Shown here: piece after piece, positions 45,528-54,214 of the stretch
Numbering within the stretch: position 1 is the stretch's first letter
Layout: each line of letters begins with the position of its first letter
Source: CAZDQL01 sp964507325
GTDB lineage: Bacteria; Planctomycetota; UBA1135; GCA-002686595
DNA: 64,000 bases
Assembly (NCBI GenBank): GCA_964507325.1
Contig: CAZDQL010000002.1
Span: 62,001-126,000, forward strand
Reading direction: 5' to 3'
Translations under genes and position numbers: made by a program
The notes under the pieces: model-generated
What the model saw: only the letters and a program-made list of their open reading frames with translations
Told to the model about the DNA's origin: nothing
Database searches by the model: none

Positions 45528-47266
45528 AAGATCCCCAAACACCACAACGCCATCCCCGTGGCGTAGCAGCGGCCCGTCTCGTGGCTCTCCGCGAAGGCGC
45601 CGTCGAATTCAGGGAGCGCTAGGAGCTGCTCCCGCTGTCGGCGCGCCGCCGAGCTCCGCGCATCGCCCGCCGGCAAGGCAGCGATCGCCTCGGTGCGAGC
45701 GTGGAGATCCCAGGAGAAGAAGAACCCGCCGTAGCCGAAGTTGCGGGTGTGGTCGTCGTACTTGCGGATCGGCAGCAGGTGGTGCTCGTGCTCGAAGGAG
45801 AGCGCCAAGGCCTTGGTGAGCCCGATCGACTTCTCCGGCGCCCAATGCGTCAGCGCCAGCTCACCCCGGGGAGTGCGTCCGACCGAGCCCTCCGCACGGG
45901 CGCGCGGACGTCCGCGGTACACCAGGCCGTAGGTGTAGGCTCCCTCGGCGGTGCGACAGGCGATCAGTCGGCCCACGCCGCGGGCGACCGCCTGCTCCAG
46001 GTCGTCGGAGGCGACGCCGACTCGCCGTGCCTCGCCCAGGGCGATCAACGCCTCGGCGACGGCGAAGGGGCTCGGGTACTCGTGCCCCCAGGCGCCCTGG
46101 GGGGATTGGATGGCGATCAGGTCCGCGACCGCAGCCTCGAGCAGGGGGCGCACCCGCGGCGCGTCCTTCGGGCGCAGCTCGATCCAGCGCGCGAAGCAGC
46201 GAATGCGGTAGGTGTGCGCCCAGAGGATCTCGTCGCTGTCCTGTCGGTTGATGTGGGTCTCGTCGCTCACGTACGCGAGCGCGCGCTCGAGGGCACCTTC
46301 GAGGGCTTCGTCGGGCTCCGACAGGCGAGCGGCGTGCTCGAGCAGTCCCAGGGTGCAGATGGCGGACACCGCCACGAACACGTTGGGCAGCCCATCGGTG
46401 CCGCCGAAGTCGTAGGCGGAGTCCTCCCACCCCCCCGACGAGCGCTGTTGATCGAGGAGGAACGCGACACTGCGCGCGCGCAGGGCCTCTTCCCCATAGA
46501 CCTCCCGCGGCGCCTGCGTCCCCGCGGGATGCGGGACGAACGCTGCCGCGGGCAACTCGTCGTAGGTCTCGAAGGCGTGCACGAAGGGCCCGATCCCCTG
46601 CGCCTCCATGGCGGCCTTGGCCGCCATGGGGTGCTCCGGGTGCTCCGCCCCGAGCGACCGCCACACCTCCCGCGCCTCCGCCTCCCGCTTCCCGCGCCAG
46701 TGCTCCACCCCCTCGAGCCACTGCGCCACGGCGGGATCGTCCACGTCCCCCGGCAGTCGATCCAGGGCGGGGTTCTCCACCTCCGCCAGCGCGGCCAACG
46801 GCGCGAGGAAGCGCGCGGGGTGGAAGGTCGAGATCTGGTGCTCCCGGCCCAGCTCCCGCCCCTCCCCGTCGAGCACCAGCCATCCCGGTTCGATGAAGGC
46901 GATCGGCTCGAGTCCGTGGGCGCTGCGCAGCTTGCGGCTCGCCTTCATGCGCACCGGCACGAAGCGTTCGTTCAAGAGCGCCACCGTGCGCGGCCACGAG
47001 AAGGGCCCCGCCAGCATGTGGCGGTCCAGCCGATCCCAGCGATCCATGAAGGAGCCGGAGACGGTCGGCACGTACCAGAAGACCGGCTTTCCGCTGCGCT
47101 GCGACTCCGCCAGGGCCGACTCCAGATCCGCGCGCCAATCGACGGCCATTCCGGCACGGGCGGCGAGGGGAGACGGCTCGGGGCGGATGCGCGCCGTCGA
47201 GTTCTGGGCCGCAGCCGTGGCGGCCAGCGCCAGGAGGAGCATGGGGGAGAGGAGGATCGAGCGCAT
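45509..47266 (-). CDS. Secreted thioredoxin-fold / alpha-toroid protein
   Basis: A 585-aa protein with a signal peptide (about 1-21). Residues about 40-160 look like a thioredoxin-like domain of the DUF255 type (SGKPVFWYVP), but the CxxC site is replaced by TVSGSF. Residues about 235-580 form an alpha/alpha-toroid of terpene-cyclase/prenyltransferase type, with repeats such as QRSSGGWEDSAY and QSPQGAWGHEYPSP. The toroid proteins of this kind in planctomycetes have no settled role. Cyclase DxDD was not seen. -10-like TACCCT is 6 nt before ATG. Confidence 0.6.
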   Translation of the reverse strand: MRSILLSPMLLLALAATAAAQNSTARIRPEPSPLAARAGMAVDWRADLESALAESQRSGKPVFWYVPTVSGSFMDRWDRLDRHMLAGPFSWPRTVALLNERFVPVRMKASRKLRSAHGLEPIAFIEPGWLVLDGEGRELGREHQISTFHPARFLAPLAALAEVENPALDRLPGDVDDPAVAQWLEGVEHWRGKREAEAREVWRSLGAEHPEHPMAAKAAMEAQGIGPFVHAFETYDELPAAAFVPHPAGTQAPREVYGEEALRARSVAFLLDQQRSSGGWEDSAYDFGGTDGLPNVFVAVSAICTLGLLEHAARLSEPDEALEGALERALAYVSDETHINRQDSDEILWAHTYRIRCFARWIELRPKDAPRVRPLLEAAVADLIAIQSPQGAWGHEYPSPFAVAEALIALGEARRVGVASDDLEQAVARGVGRLIACRTAEGAYTYGLVYRGRPRARAEGSVGRTPRGELALTHWAPEKSIGLTKALALSFEHEHHLLPIRKYDDHTRNFGYGGFFFSWDLHARTEAIAALPAGDARSSAARRQREQLLALPEFDGAFAESHETGRCYATGMALWCLGILDGVAD

Positions 47267-47272
47267 CCGTGC

Positions 47273-47278
47273 AGGGTA
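47273..47278 (-). promoter_or_regulatory. Candidate -10 element (TACCCT) with very short leader
   Basis: TACCCT on the minus strand lies only 6 nt before ATG 47266, so the message would be leaderless or nearly so. Confidence 0.35.
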
Positions 47279-47318
47279 CGGAGTCACGACCGTTTCGCCA
47301 CGATTCTCACTCCCCGCG

Positions 47319-47324
47319 TACGAT
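47319..47324 (+). promoter_or_regulatory. Candidate -10 element (TACGAT) that decides the M28 start
   Basis: TACGAT overlaps the first possible ATG (47323), and lies 7 nt before the second (47332). This favours 47332 as the true start. Confidence 0.4.
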
Positions 47325-47331
47325 GGCTGCG

Positions 47332-48282
47332 ATGCACGCACTCAGGATCGGAACCGCGCTGCGCATCGCGGCACTCCTCGCCCCGCTGGGCTGCGGAGCC
47401 GTCGCGGTCCTCCAACCCTCGACGTCCCTCAGGGACCACGTGAGCTACCTGGCGGAGCTCGATCCGCCGCGCTGCGCCGCGCATCCCGAGGCGCTGATGG
47501 AAGCCGCGGACTACATCGAGCGCCACCTGCGGGAGGCGGGGGGCGAGGTGGCGCTGCAGGACTACCAGGTCGACGGCGAGACCTACCGCAACGTGAGCGC
47601 TTTCTTCGGCCCCGGGGACGGGAGGCGACTCGTCGTCGGCGCCCACTACGACGTCTGCGGGCACATGCCCGGCGCGGACGACAACGCCAGCGGGGTGGCG
47701 GTGCTGCTCGAGCTGGCGGAGCGGCTCGGTGAGGATCCGCCGCGGGGGCGCGTGGAGCTGGTCGCCTACTCCCTGGAGGAGCCGCCCCACTACGCGACCC
47801 CCGCCATGGGCAGCGCGCAACACGCGCAGGCGCTGAAGCAGGCGGGGGTCGAGCTGCGCGGAATGCTCTGCCTGGAGATGCTCGGCTACTTCAGCGACGA
47901 GCCCGACTCCCAGCGCTACCCGAGCGCGGCTCTGGCGCGGCTCTACCCCTCGACGGGGAACTTCGTCGCGGTGGTGGGGCGCGGCCAGGACGCCGAGCTG
48001 GTCCACGCCGTGCACGCGGCGATGGCCGAGGCCAGCGAGCTGCCGGCGATGAAGCTCGTGGCGTCGAGTCTGCTCGGAGGCCTCACCTCCGGAATCGACC
48101 TCTCCGATCACCGCAACTACTGGGAGGCGGGCTACACGGCGACGATGATCACCGACACCGCCTTCATGCGGAATCCGCACTACCACGAGAAGGGCGACAC
48201 TCCGGAGACCCTCGACTACCGCCGCATGGGGGAGGTCGTCTTGGGGGTGGAGGCGGCGGTGCGCGTGCTTCTGGAGGATTGA
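47332..48282 (+). CDS. M28-family zinc aminopeptidase-like protein
   Basis: A 316-aa protein with a hydrophobic N-terminus ending LGCG (Cys21), so probably a lipoprotein. Zinc-site residues of M28 peptidases can be followed: VGAHYDV (His105), GADDNASG (Asp116), SLEEPP (Glu149/Glu150) and a late HYHEKGDTPETLDY with the last His. It would release amino acids from peptides or act on N-blocked substrates in the periplasm. ATG 47323 (three codons earlier) is the alternative start; 47332 fits the -10 box. Confidence 0.82.
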   Translation: MHALRIGTALRIAALLAPLGCGAVAVLQPSTSLRDHVSYLAELDPPRCAAHPEALMEAADYIERHLREAGGEVALQDYQVDGETYRNVSAFFGPGDGRRLVVGAHYDVCGHMPGADDNASGVAVLLELAERLGEDPPRGRVELVAYSLEEPPHYATPAMGSAQHAQALKQAGVELRGMLCLEMLGYFSDEPDSQRYPSAALARLYPSTGNFVAVVGRGQDAELVHAVHAAMAEASELPAMKLVASSLLGGLTSGIDLSDHRNYWEAGYTATMITDTAFMRNPHYHEKGDTPETLDYRRMGEVVLGVEAAVRVLLED

Positions 48283-48304
48283 ACCCGCGCTGCGGGCCTG
48301 CCCC

Positions 48305-49471
48305 TCACTCGATACGCTCCCCCTGGAACTCCGCGCCCATCGGCGGCGTGACGACGATGCGGTCGGGCGTGCCCTCCTCGCCGGTGACGAAGCGGATCGT
48401 CGTGGCCCCGTCACCGTCGACGTAGAAGAAGCTCGTGCGCGTCTCGGGGATCAGCTCGGTCTCCTCATCCTCGTCGCGCACGGCGCTCCCCTTGGCTGAA
48501 GCCAGGAGTCGTCGACCGTCACGGCGGACGACCACCACGATCTCCCCGGCGCCGGGGAGCTGGAGTCGATAGCGCCCCGCGTAGCGGTCGAGGACCTCGA
48601 TCTCCACCGGCTTCCCCCGGCGGCGGTCGATCTCGGCGGCCTTCTCGCGCTCGCGTTTCTTGACGTAACGACTGTAGGCGAAGCTCGGCCGGAAGAGGCT
48701 CGGGATCTCGAGCACGCGGGCGCCCTTGGCCAGCTCCTCGGCGAGATCGAAGACCACCACCTCCTCGAAGTTGTGGAAGTGGTAGAGGTGGATGCGGCCC
48801 CGGCGCAGGTCGAAGACGTTCGAGTACTGGGTCGGAGCGCCGCCCTCCTGCGCCGTCGCCGCCAGCACCCTGCGGCAGAGGGCGAGAGAGGCCTCCTCGG
48901 CCTCCCCGAGGATCTCCTGCGCCGCGTCGAAGCGCGGACAGAGCCCGCGATCGTCCTCTTGGCGCGACTGGTAGAAGTTGGTCACCACCTGGAAGGGGCC
49001 CTCCTTGCGCAGGAATTCGTCCCCCTCGACGATCACCGAGTCCCCCGACCGATCGGCGAACATCAGCATCGCGCTCTCGAGCGCGCGCAGGTCGTAGCGC
49101 TCGAGCAGCGCCACCACCTCGTCGACGGTGGCGCAGGTGGCCATCACCTCGTCGATCAACGAGCCGCCGAAGACCTCCTTCCCCTCCTGCTCGCGCATCG
49201 GGTAGCGCGCCGTCGCGAAGCCGTCGAAGGCCAGCCCCTTCTCGTTCATCCCTCCCTGGGGGTACATGTTCTCGTAGCCGAGGACAACACGGCCGTAGCG
49301 CCCCTCCTCTGCGGGCACGAACCAGATGCGCACCTCGTGGTTCCAGAAGTCCTCGTTGTTGCCCATCAGGACTGCGCCGCCCTTCGCGATCAGGAAGGCG
49401 GTGCAAGGCAGTGCCGGAGCGGCGAGGAGGGCGAGGGGGATCAGGGGCGTCAGGCGCGGCAGTAGTCTCAT
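48305..49471 (-). CDS. Ntn-type linear amide hydrolase (C45/choloylglycine-hydrolase-like) with C-terminal beta domain
   Basis: A 388-aa protein. After the signal peptide the sequence is ALPCTAFLIA, so cleavage before Cys23 would expose the N-terminal Cys nucleophile of Ntn hydrolases; MGNNEDFWNH supplies the conserved Asp/Asn region. Residues about 285-388 form a C-terminal DUF3471-like beta domain (YAGRYRLQ). Substrates in this family include acyl-amides, bile salts and penicillin-like molecules; which applies here is unknown. Start overlaps the upstream methyltransferase stop as ATGA. Confidence 0.75.
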   Translation of the reverse strand: MRLLPRLTPLIPLALLAAPALPCTAFLIAKGGAVLMGNNEDFWNHEVRIWFVPAEEGRYGRVVLGYENMYPQGGMNEKGLAFDGFATARYPMREQEGKEVFGGSLIDEVMATCATVDEVVALLERYDLRALESAMLMFADRSGDSVIVEGDEFLRKEGPFQVVTNFYQSRQEDDRGLCPRFDAAQEILGEAEEASLALCRRVLAATAQEGGAPTQYSNVFDLRRGRIHLYHFHNFEEVVVFDLAEELAKGARVLEIPSLFRPSFAYSRYVKKREREKAAEIDRRRGKPVEIEVLDRYAGRYRLQLPGAGEIVVVVRRDGRRLLASAKGSAVRDEDEETELIPETRTSFFYVDGDGATTIRFVTGEEGTPDRIVVTPPMGAEFQGERIE

Positions 49472-50268
49472 CGTCGAGATCCTCGATCGTGCTTGCGGCC
49501 GTCGCAGCGGAAGCAGGTCAGGTGACCGTCGGTGTAGAACACCTCGAAGTGCTCGGAGAGGAAGGCCCCCAGGCAGTCGGCGATGCTGAAGACCACCACC
49601 GGCCGCGGGGATTGCTCCAGGGTCGCAGCCAGCCCGCGGTAGAAGCGCTCTCCCTCTCCCTCCGGGCGCACGGGTCGGTAGAGGTAGACGAAGTCCATCC
49701 CCTCGGCGGAAGCGTCGAGGACGTCGCCCACCACCCACTGCACGCGGTCGCCCGGGATCCCGAGCCAGTCCTGGAGCGCTCGCCCCGCCTCGACCATGCG
49801 GCTCGAGATCTCGATCTGCACCGTGAGCCGGTGGGGGTTCAGCCTCTGCAGCAGCAGCCCCTGCAGCCCGTTCCCCGCGCCGAAATCTCCGCAGACAGAT
49901 TCTGGGCCCACGAAGGGCCCCGCCTTCAGGAGCGGCGAGAGCCCCCCGGCGTGGCACCAGTAGCCCCCCGTCTCGTCGACGCGCCGGCGCTCCTCGGCGG
50001 TGTAGGGCGCCTCGTGGCCGTGCACATGGCAGTAGAGCTCGAGGAAGGCCTCCTCCAGCGCCTCGCCGTCGGCACTCCGCGCGGCGCGCAGGAAAGCCCC
50101 GTGGAGTACGGCGTAGCGCGGGTAGAGCCCGATCGGATCGGGGGGCGGCGGGAGGGTGGCGAAGAGCCCCATCAACTCGACCAGCCGCTCGCGCTCCGCG
50201 GCGGGGCGCTCCTCCTCTTCCAGGAGGGTGTGCAACCGCGCCGCGAGGCTTCCGGGACCCTGACCCAT
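49468..50268 (-). CDS. SAM-dependent methyltransferase-like protein
   Basis: A 266-aa protein. GDFGAGNGLQGLLLQ near 128-142 is a class I methyltransferase motif I, EISSRMVEAGRAL follows at the strand-2 acid, and VVGDVLDAS is the motif II/III region. A Cys-rich tail (FRCDGRKHDRG) ends it. The substrate is not known. Start ATG 50268 with GGAG about 8 nt upstream. It is translationally coupled to the Ntn hydrolase gene by ATGA, which suggests they act on the same molecule or in the same condition. Confidence 0.7.
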   Translation of the reverse strand: MGQGPGSLAARLHTLLEEEERPAAERERLVELMGLFATLPPPPDPIGLYPRYAVLHGAFLRAARSADGEALEEAFLELYCHVHGHEAPYTAEERRRVDETGGYWCHAGGLSPLLKAGPFVGPESVCGDFGAGNGLQGLLLQRLNPHRLTVQIEISSRMVEAGRALQDWLGIPGDRVQWVVGDVLDASAEGMDFVYLYRPVRPEGEGERFYRGLAATLEQSPRPVVVFSIADCLGAFLSEHFEVFYTDGHLTCFRCDGRKHDRGSRR

Positions 50269-50314
50269 GGGGATACTCCACCACAGCGGCACCGACGCGG
50301 ATGCAACGTCGAGG

Positions 50315-50320
50315 TAGAAT
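50315..50320 (+). promoter_or_regulatory. Candidate -10 element (TAGAAT) with short leader
   Basis: TAGAAT is five of six to TATAAT and lies 9 nt before GTG 50330. No Shine-Dalgarno site precedes the GTG. Confidence 0.45.
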
Positions 50321-50329
50321 CCAAGGGTC

Positions 50330-51082
50330 GTGAACCGCCACCACCGGCTCTTGGCCGGCCTCGCCCTGGGTCTGGCCGCCGGGTCCTGCGACTCCCCCGA
50401 GGCGCGGGTGCGGGCGGCACTCGATCCTCTCCCCGTGCGGGAGTACGAGCGCGCCGAGGAGCGCGCGCGGATGGTCGAGCAGCAGATCGCCGCCCGCGGT
50501 GTCTCCGACCCGCGCGTCCTGGCGGCGCTGCGCGCCGTGCCGCGGCACCTCTGCGTACCGGAGGAGATGCGCCCATACGCCTACCGCGATCATGCCCTGC
50601 CGATCGGCAAGGAGCAGACGATTTCCCAGCCCTACATCGTCGCCTTCATGACCGAGGCGCTCGAGCTCGAGGGGGGGGAGCGGGTGCTCGAGGTCGGCAC
50701 CGGATCGGGGTACCAGGCGGCGGTCCTGGTGTGGGCGGGGTGCGAGGTGTGGTCGATCGAGATCGTCCCCTCCCTGGCGGAGCGAGCGCGCAAGCTGCTC
50801 CTGGAGGAGCTCGAGCTCCCCAACCTCCACCTGCGCACCGGGGACGGCTACCGCGGGTGGCCGGAGGTGGCCCCCTTCGACGCCATCATCGTCACCGCCG
50901 CCCCCGACCACGTCCCGCCGGCGCTGATCGAGCAGCTCGCCCCCGGAGCCCCCCTCGTGATCCCCGTCGGCGGCGACCGCCAGGACTTGCGGCGGCTGCG
51001 CAAGGACAGCGAGGGGGTGGTCGAGGAGCACCTCCTCCCGGTGCGGTTCGTTCCGATGACGGGGGAGGCTCAGGAGCGCTGA
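50330..51082 (+). CDS. pcm: Protein-L-isoaspartate O-methyltransferase, exported lipoprotein form
   Basis: A 250-aa protein. The N-terminus has a hydrophobic signal ending GSCDSPE, so it is probably a periplasmic lipoprotein. The PCMT body shows MVEQQIAARGVSDPRVLAAL, IGKEQTISQPYIVAFMTEAL and the SAM motif VLEVGTGSGYQAA. PCMT methylates isoaspartate in aged proteins to start repair; SAM is not normally available outside the cytoplasm, so an exported copy is curious. GTG start at 50330. The stop overlaps the next ATG as TGATG. Confidence 0.85.
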   Translation: MNRHHRLLAGLALGLAAGSCDSPEARVRAALDPLPVREYERAEERARMVEQQIAARGVSDPRVLAALRAVPRHLCVPEEMRPYAYRDHALPIGKEQTISQPYIVAFMTEALELEGGERVLEVGTGSGYQAAVLVWAGCEVWSIEIVPSLAERARKLLLEELELPNLHLRTGDGYRGWPEVAPFDAIIVTAAPDHVPPALIEQLAPGAPLVIPVGGDRQDLRRLRKDSEGVVEEHLLPVRFVPMTGEAQER

Positions 51083-52902
51083 TGCTGACATTGCTGCCCG
51101 CACTGTTGGGCGTCTTGCCGTCGCTCTTCCCCGCGCCGGGCGGCGAGGACGTCCTCGACGGCCTGCGCGCCGAGCACCCGCGCCTGATCCTGACCCGCGA
51201 GCGGCAGGCGGAGATCGAGGCCCTCGCCGAGACCGACGTGCTGCTGCGCAAGGCGATCCAGGACTCGCTGCGCCGCGCGGACGACTACCTGGCGGCCCAA
51301 CCGCTGCGCTACCAGAAGAAAGGGCCGCGCCTGCTGCACGTCAGCCGCGAGTGCCTATCGCGCGTCTACGCCCTGGGGCTCGCCTGGCGGCTCACCGGGG
51401 AGGAGCGCTACCTGGAGGCCGTGCGCGAGAACCTGCTCGCCGTCTGCGCCTTCCCAGACTGGAACCCCTCCCACTTCCTCGACACCGCTGAGATGTCCCA
51501 CGCGGTGGGGGTCGGCTACGACTGGTGCTTCGCCGCCCTCGACGAGCCGACCCGCGCGCAGGTCCGCGCCGGCCTGATCGAGCACGGGCTGGAGCCGGGC
51601 CTGGCGGCCTACTCCGGTCCCGCCTGGTGGGTGCGCAGCGCCTTCAACTGGAACCAGGTCTGCAACGGCGGCCTCGTGGTCGGAGCGCTCGCCATCGCGG
51701 AGAGCGACCCCCGCTTCGCGCGCACCATCGTGCCCGCCGCGGTCGAGTCCCTGCCGCGCGCCCTGGACACCTACGACCCCGACGGCGCCTGGCCGGAGGG
51801 GCCGGGGTACTGGAGCTACGCGACCCACTACACCGTCTTCGGCCTGGCCGCCCTCGACAGCGCCCTGGGGCACGACTTCGGCCTCTCCGAGCGGGAGGGC
51901 CTGGCGCGCTCGGGGCACTTTCCCCTGGCCGCCTGCGGTCCCGACGGCACCTACGTGACCTTCGCCGACGTGGGGGAGGGCGCCCGCCGCAAGGCCCTAC
52001 CCGCCCTCTACTGGCTCGCCCGTCGCTACGACGAACCGGCCCTGGCTCGGGCGGAGAGCGCCTGGATCGAGAAGCACCGCGCGTATCCCCTGCACGCCAT
52101 CTGGTACGTGCCCGACGGGGGCCAGGAGGTGCAGGAGGCGCCCCTCGACGAGCACTTCGGCGGGCCGGTGGAGTTGGCGCTGCTGCGCGGTCCCCGGGAC
52201 GATCCCGCTGCGCTCTTCCTGGCGCTGAAGGCGGGCTACAACGCGGTCAACCACGGCCACCTGGACCTGGGGAACTTCGAGCTCGACGCGCACGGGGTGC
52301 GTTGGGCGCGGGACCTGGGCGCGGACGACTACAACCTGCCCGGCTACTGGGACGGCAAGCAGGGAGGGCGCCGGTGGACCTACTACCGCCTGGGATCCCA
52401 CAGCCACAACCTGGTCACCCTCGACGGTGAGCAGCAGGCGGTCGCCGGCAAGGCTCGCTTCGTCGCCTTCAAGTACGACCCCCAGGGCGCCCACGCCATC
52501 GTCGCCATCGACGGCGCCTGGCCGGGGAGGACCGATCGCATGCTCCGGGGGGCGGCCCTGGTCGACGACCGCCGCGCGGTGCTGATCCAGGACGAGTTCA
52601 GGCTCTCGAAGGCCTGCGAGGTCACCTGGGGCCTGACCACCGACGCCGAGATCCGCCTCGAGGGCGGGCGGGCGACCCTCGAACAGGAGGGCAAGACCCT
52701 CTCGGCGCGCGTCCTCGAGCCGCGTGATGCCAGTTTCCGCGTGGAGAGCGCCGAGCGGGCACCCCCCGAACGCCGGAACGCCGGAGTGCGGCGGCTGGTG
52801 GTGCGCTTCGCCGCCGAGGCGGGAGAGGTGCGGCTGGCGGTGGTGCTCGCGCCGGGGGAGGTGGGGGAGGTGGGCGAGCTACGCCCCCTCAGCGACTGGT
52901 AG
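51082..52902 (+). CDS. Heparinase II/III-like secreted lyase
   Basis: A 606-aa protein with a short signal (about 1-18). The alpha/alpha-toroid domain (about 60-330; PRLILTRERQAEIEAL at its start) is followed by the heparinase II/III beta-sandwich, with HGHLDLGNFELDAHG and WTYYRLGSHSHNLVTLDG, where His and Tyr residues for lyase action are expected. Such enzymes eliminate uronic-acid linkages in polysaccharides such as heparan sulfate or alginate; the substrate is not known. The gene is coupled to pcm by a TGATG overlap. Confidence 0.82.
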   Translation: MLTLLPALLGVLPSLFPAPGGEDVLDGLRAEHPRLILTRERQAEIEALAETDVLLRKAIQDSLRRADDYLAAQPLRYQKKGPRLLHVSRECLSRVYALGLAWRLTGEERYLEAVRENLLAVCAFPDWNPSHFLDTAEMSHAVGVGYDWCFAALDEPTRAQVRAGLIEHGLEPGLAAYSGPAWWVRSAFNWNQVCNGGLVVGALAIAESDPRFARTIVPAAVESLPRALDTYDPDGAWPEGPGYWSYATHYTVFGLAALDSALGHDFGLSEREGLARSGHFPLAACGPDGTYVTFADVGEGARRKALPALYWLARRYDEPALARAESAWIEKHRAYPLHAIWYVPDGGQEVQEAPLDEHFGGPVELALLRGPRDDPAALFLALKAGYNAVNHGHLDLGNFELDAHGVRWARDLGADDYNLPGYWDGKQGGRRWTYYRLGSHSHNLVTLDGEQQAVAGKARFVAFKYDPQGAHAIVAIDGAWPGRTDRMLRGAALVDDRRAVLIQDEFRLSKACEVTWGLTTDAEIRLEGGRATLEQEGKTLSARVLEPRDASFRVESAERAPPERRNAGVRRLVVRFAAEAGEVRLAVVLAPGEVGEVGELRPLSDW

Positions 52903-52905
52903 GAG

Positions 52906-53116
52906 ACTGCCCCCCTTCGGTGTGCATCCCGGGCCAAGGCCTCTGGACCACCGCAGTCGGACCCCCCTTCTGGGGTGTCCCACGGCAGCTGCCCGCGCGC
53001 CTCCGGTGCGCCATCCCGCCGAAGGGGCCTCCGCGGGTGCCCGGATGCTCCAAGTCCTTGCAAGAAGCGGAGTTACGACGAGCAGTTCCGCGCAATGCCC
53101 ACCAAAGGGCGGCAGT
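52906..53116. repeat. Intergenic element with 22-bp imperfect inverted ends
   Basis: The left end (52906-52927) and the reverse complement of the right end (53095-53116) agree at 19 of 22 bases, both starting ACTGCC. The 211-bp element lies between the convergent heparinase-like and hypE genes. The inside has further CCCCCTTC/GAAGGGG inverted pieces. It carries no plausible gene. It may be a MITE or REP-like repeat, or a large transcription-stop structure; a related end is at 29674. No target-site duplication is clear. Confidence 0.5.
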
Positions 53117-53146
53117 TCGGACTGACTGAGGTGGGGGGGCCGCCGT

Positions 53147-54214
53147 TCAGCAGATCCGCGGGAGCTGTTCGCCGCTGGGCACGTCGACGACCCGCGTGCC
53201 GCCGATGCGACTGCGCAGCACGACCTGGCCCGGGTGGTCCTCGACCAGCTCGCCGATCACCGCGGCATCGCGGCCTCGCGGGTGGGCGAGGAGCGCGGCG
53301 AGGACCTCCTCGGCCGCGTCGCGGGCGACGATGACGAGGCACTTGCCCTCGTTGGCCACGTAGAGGGGGTCGAGCCCGAGGATCTCGCAAGCCCCGCGCA
53401 CCTCCTCCCGGACCGGAATGGCCCGCTCGTCGAGCCGGATGCCGAGCTGGGCCTGGCCGGCGATCTCGTTCAGGGTGACACCCACCCCCCCTCGAGTCGG
53501 ATCGCGCAGGACGTGGATGCTCCCGGGGGCGATCTGCAGGATGCTCTGCACCAGGTCGACCAGCGACGCGGTGTCGCTCTCCAGCGCGGTCTCGAACTCC
53601 AGCCCCTCGCGCACCGAGAGGATGGCGACCCCGTGGTCGGCGATGGGGCCACTGACGATCACGACGTCTCCCGCCGCGGCGCGCGATGGAGAGATGTCCA
53701 CACCGGGGTTCACCACACCCACGCCGGCGGTGTTGATGAACAGCCCGTCCCCCTTGCCGCGATCGACGACCTTCGTGTCTCCCGTCACGATCGATACCCC
53801 CGCCTCCGCCGCCGCGTCGCGCATGGAGCGGGTGACGCGCTGCAGGTCCTCCATGGGGAGCCCCTCCTCCACGATGAAGCCCGCGGAGAGGGCCAGGGGG
53901 CGGGCGCCGCACATCGACAGGTCGTTCACCGTTCCGTGGACGGCGAGGCAGCCGATGTCACCGCCGGGGAAGAAGAGCGGGTGGACCACGAAGGAATCGG
54001 TGGAGAAGGCCAGTCGCGCTCCCCCGACGTCGAGGAGGGCTCCGTCGTGCAAGCCCCGCAGCGCGGGGTTGTCGAACTCGGGCAGGAAGAGTCTCTCGAT
54101 CAGGCCTTGGGTGAGACGGCCGCCGTCCCCGTGGGCCAGGGTGACCGAGGGGGCCTCCGGGAGCGGCGCCGGGCACGTCAATCCCCCGGCGAGATCGTGC
54201 GCTTGCTCAGACAT
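53147..54214 (-). CDS. hypE: Hydrogenase maturation protein HypE
   Basis: A 355-aa protein of the PurM/SelD/HypE fold. It ends in PRIC, the terminal Cys that carries the carbamoyl and then thiocyanate group before cyanide goes to iron. ATP-binding parts include THGDGG-like LAHGDGGRL and [12 protein letters not shown]. With HypF it makes the two CN ligands of the NiFe site and passes them to HypCD. Its start overlaps hypD by 8 nt. The hyp operon order hypF-hypC-hypD-hypE is usual. SelD was rejected because the C-terminal PRIC marks HypE. Confidence 0.95.
   Translation of the reverse strand: MSEQAHDLAGGLTCPAPLPEAPSVTLAHGDGGRLTQGLIERLFLPEFDNPALRGLHDGALLDVGGARLAFSTDSFVVHPLFFPGGDIGCLAVHGTVNDLSMCGARPLALSAGFIVEEGLPMEDLQRVTRSMRDAAAEAGVSIVTGDTKVVDRGKGDGLFINTAGVGVVNPGVDISPSRAAAGDVVIVSGPIADHGVAILSVREGLEFETALESDTASLVDLVQSILQIAPGSIHVLRDPTRGGVGVTLNEIAGQAQLGIRLDERAIPVREEVRGACEILGLDPLYVANEGKCLVIVARDAAEEVLAALLAHPRGRDAAVIGELVEDHPGQVVLRSRIGGTRVVDVPSGEQLPRIC

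Noticed and set aside
53147..54214. SelD (selenophosphate synthetase), which would support the selenoprotein
   Set aside because: The same fold, but the PRIC C-terminus and the hypFCDE context identify HypE.
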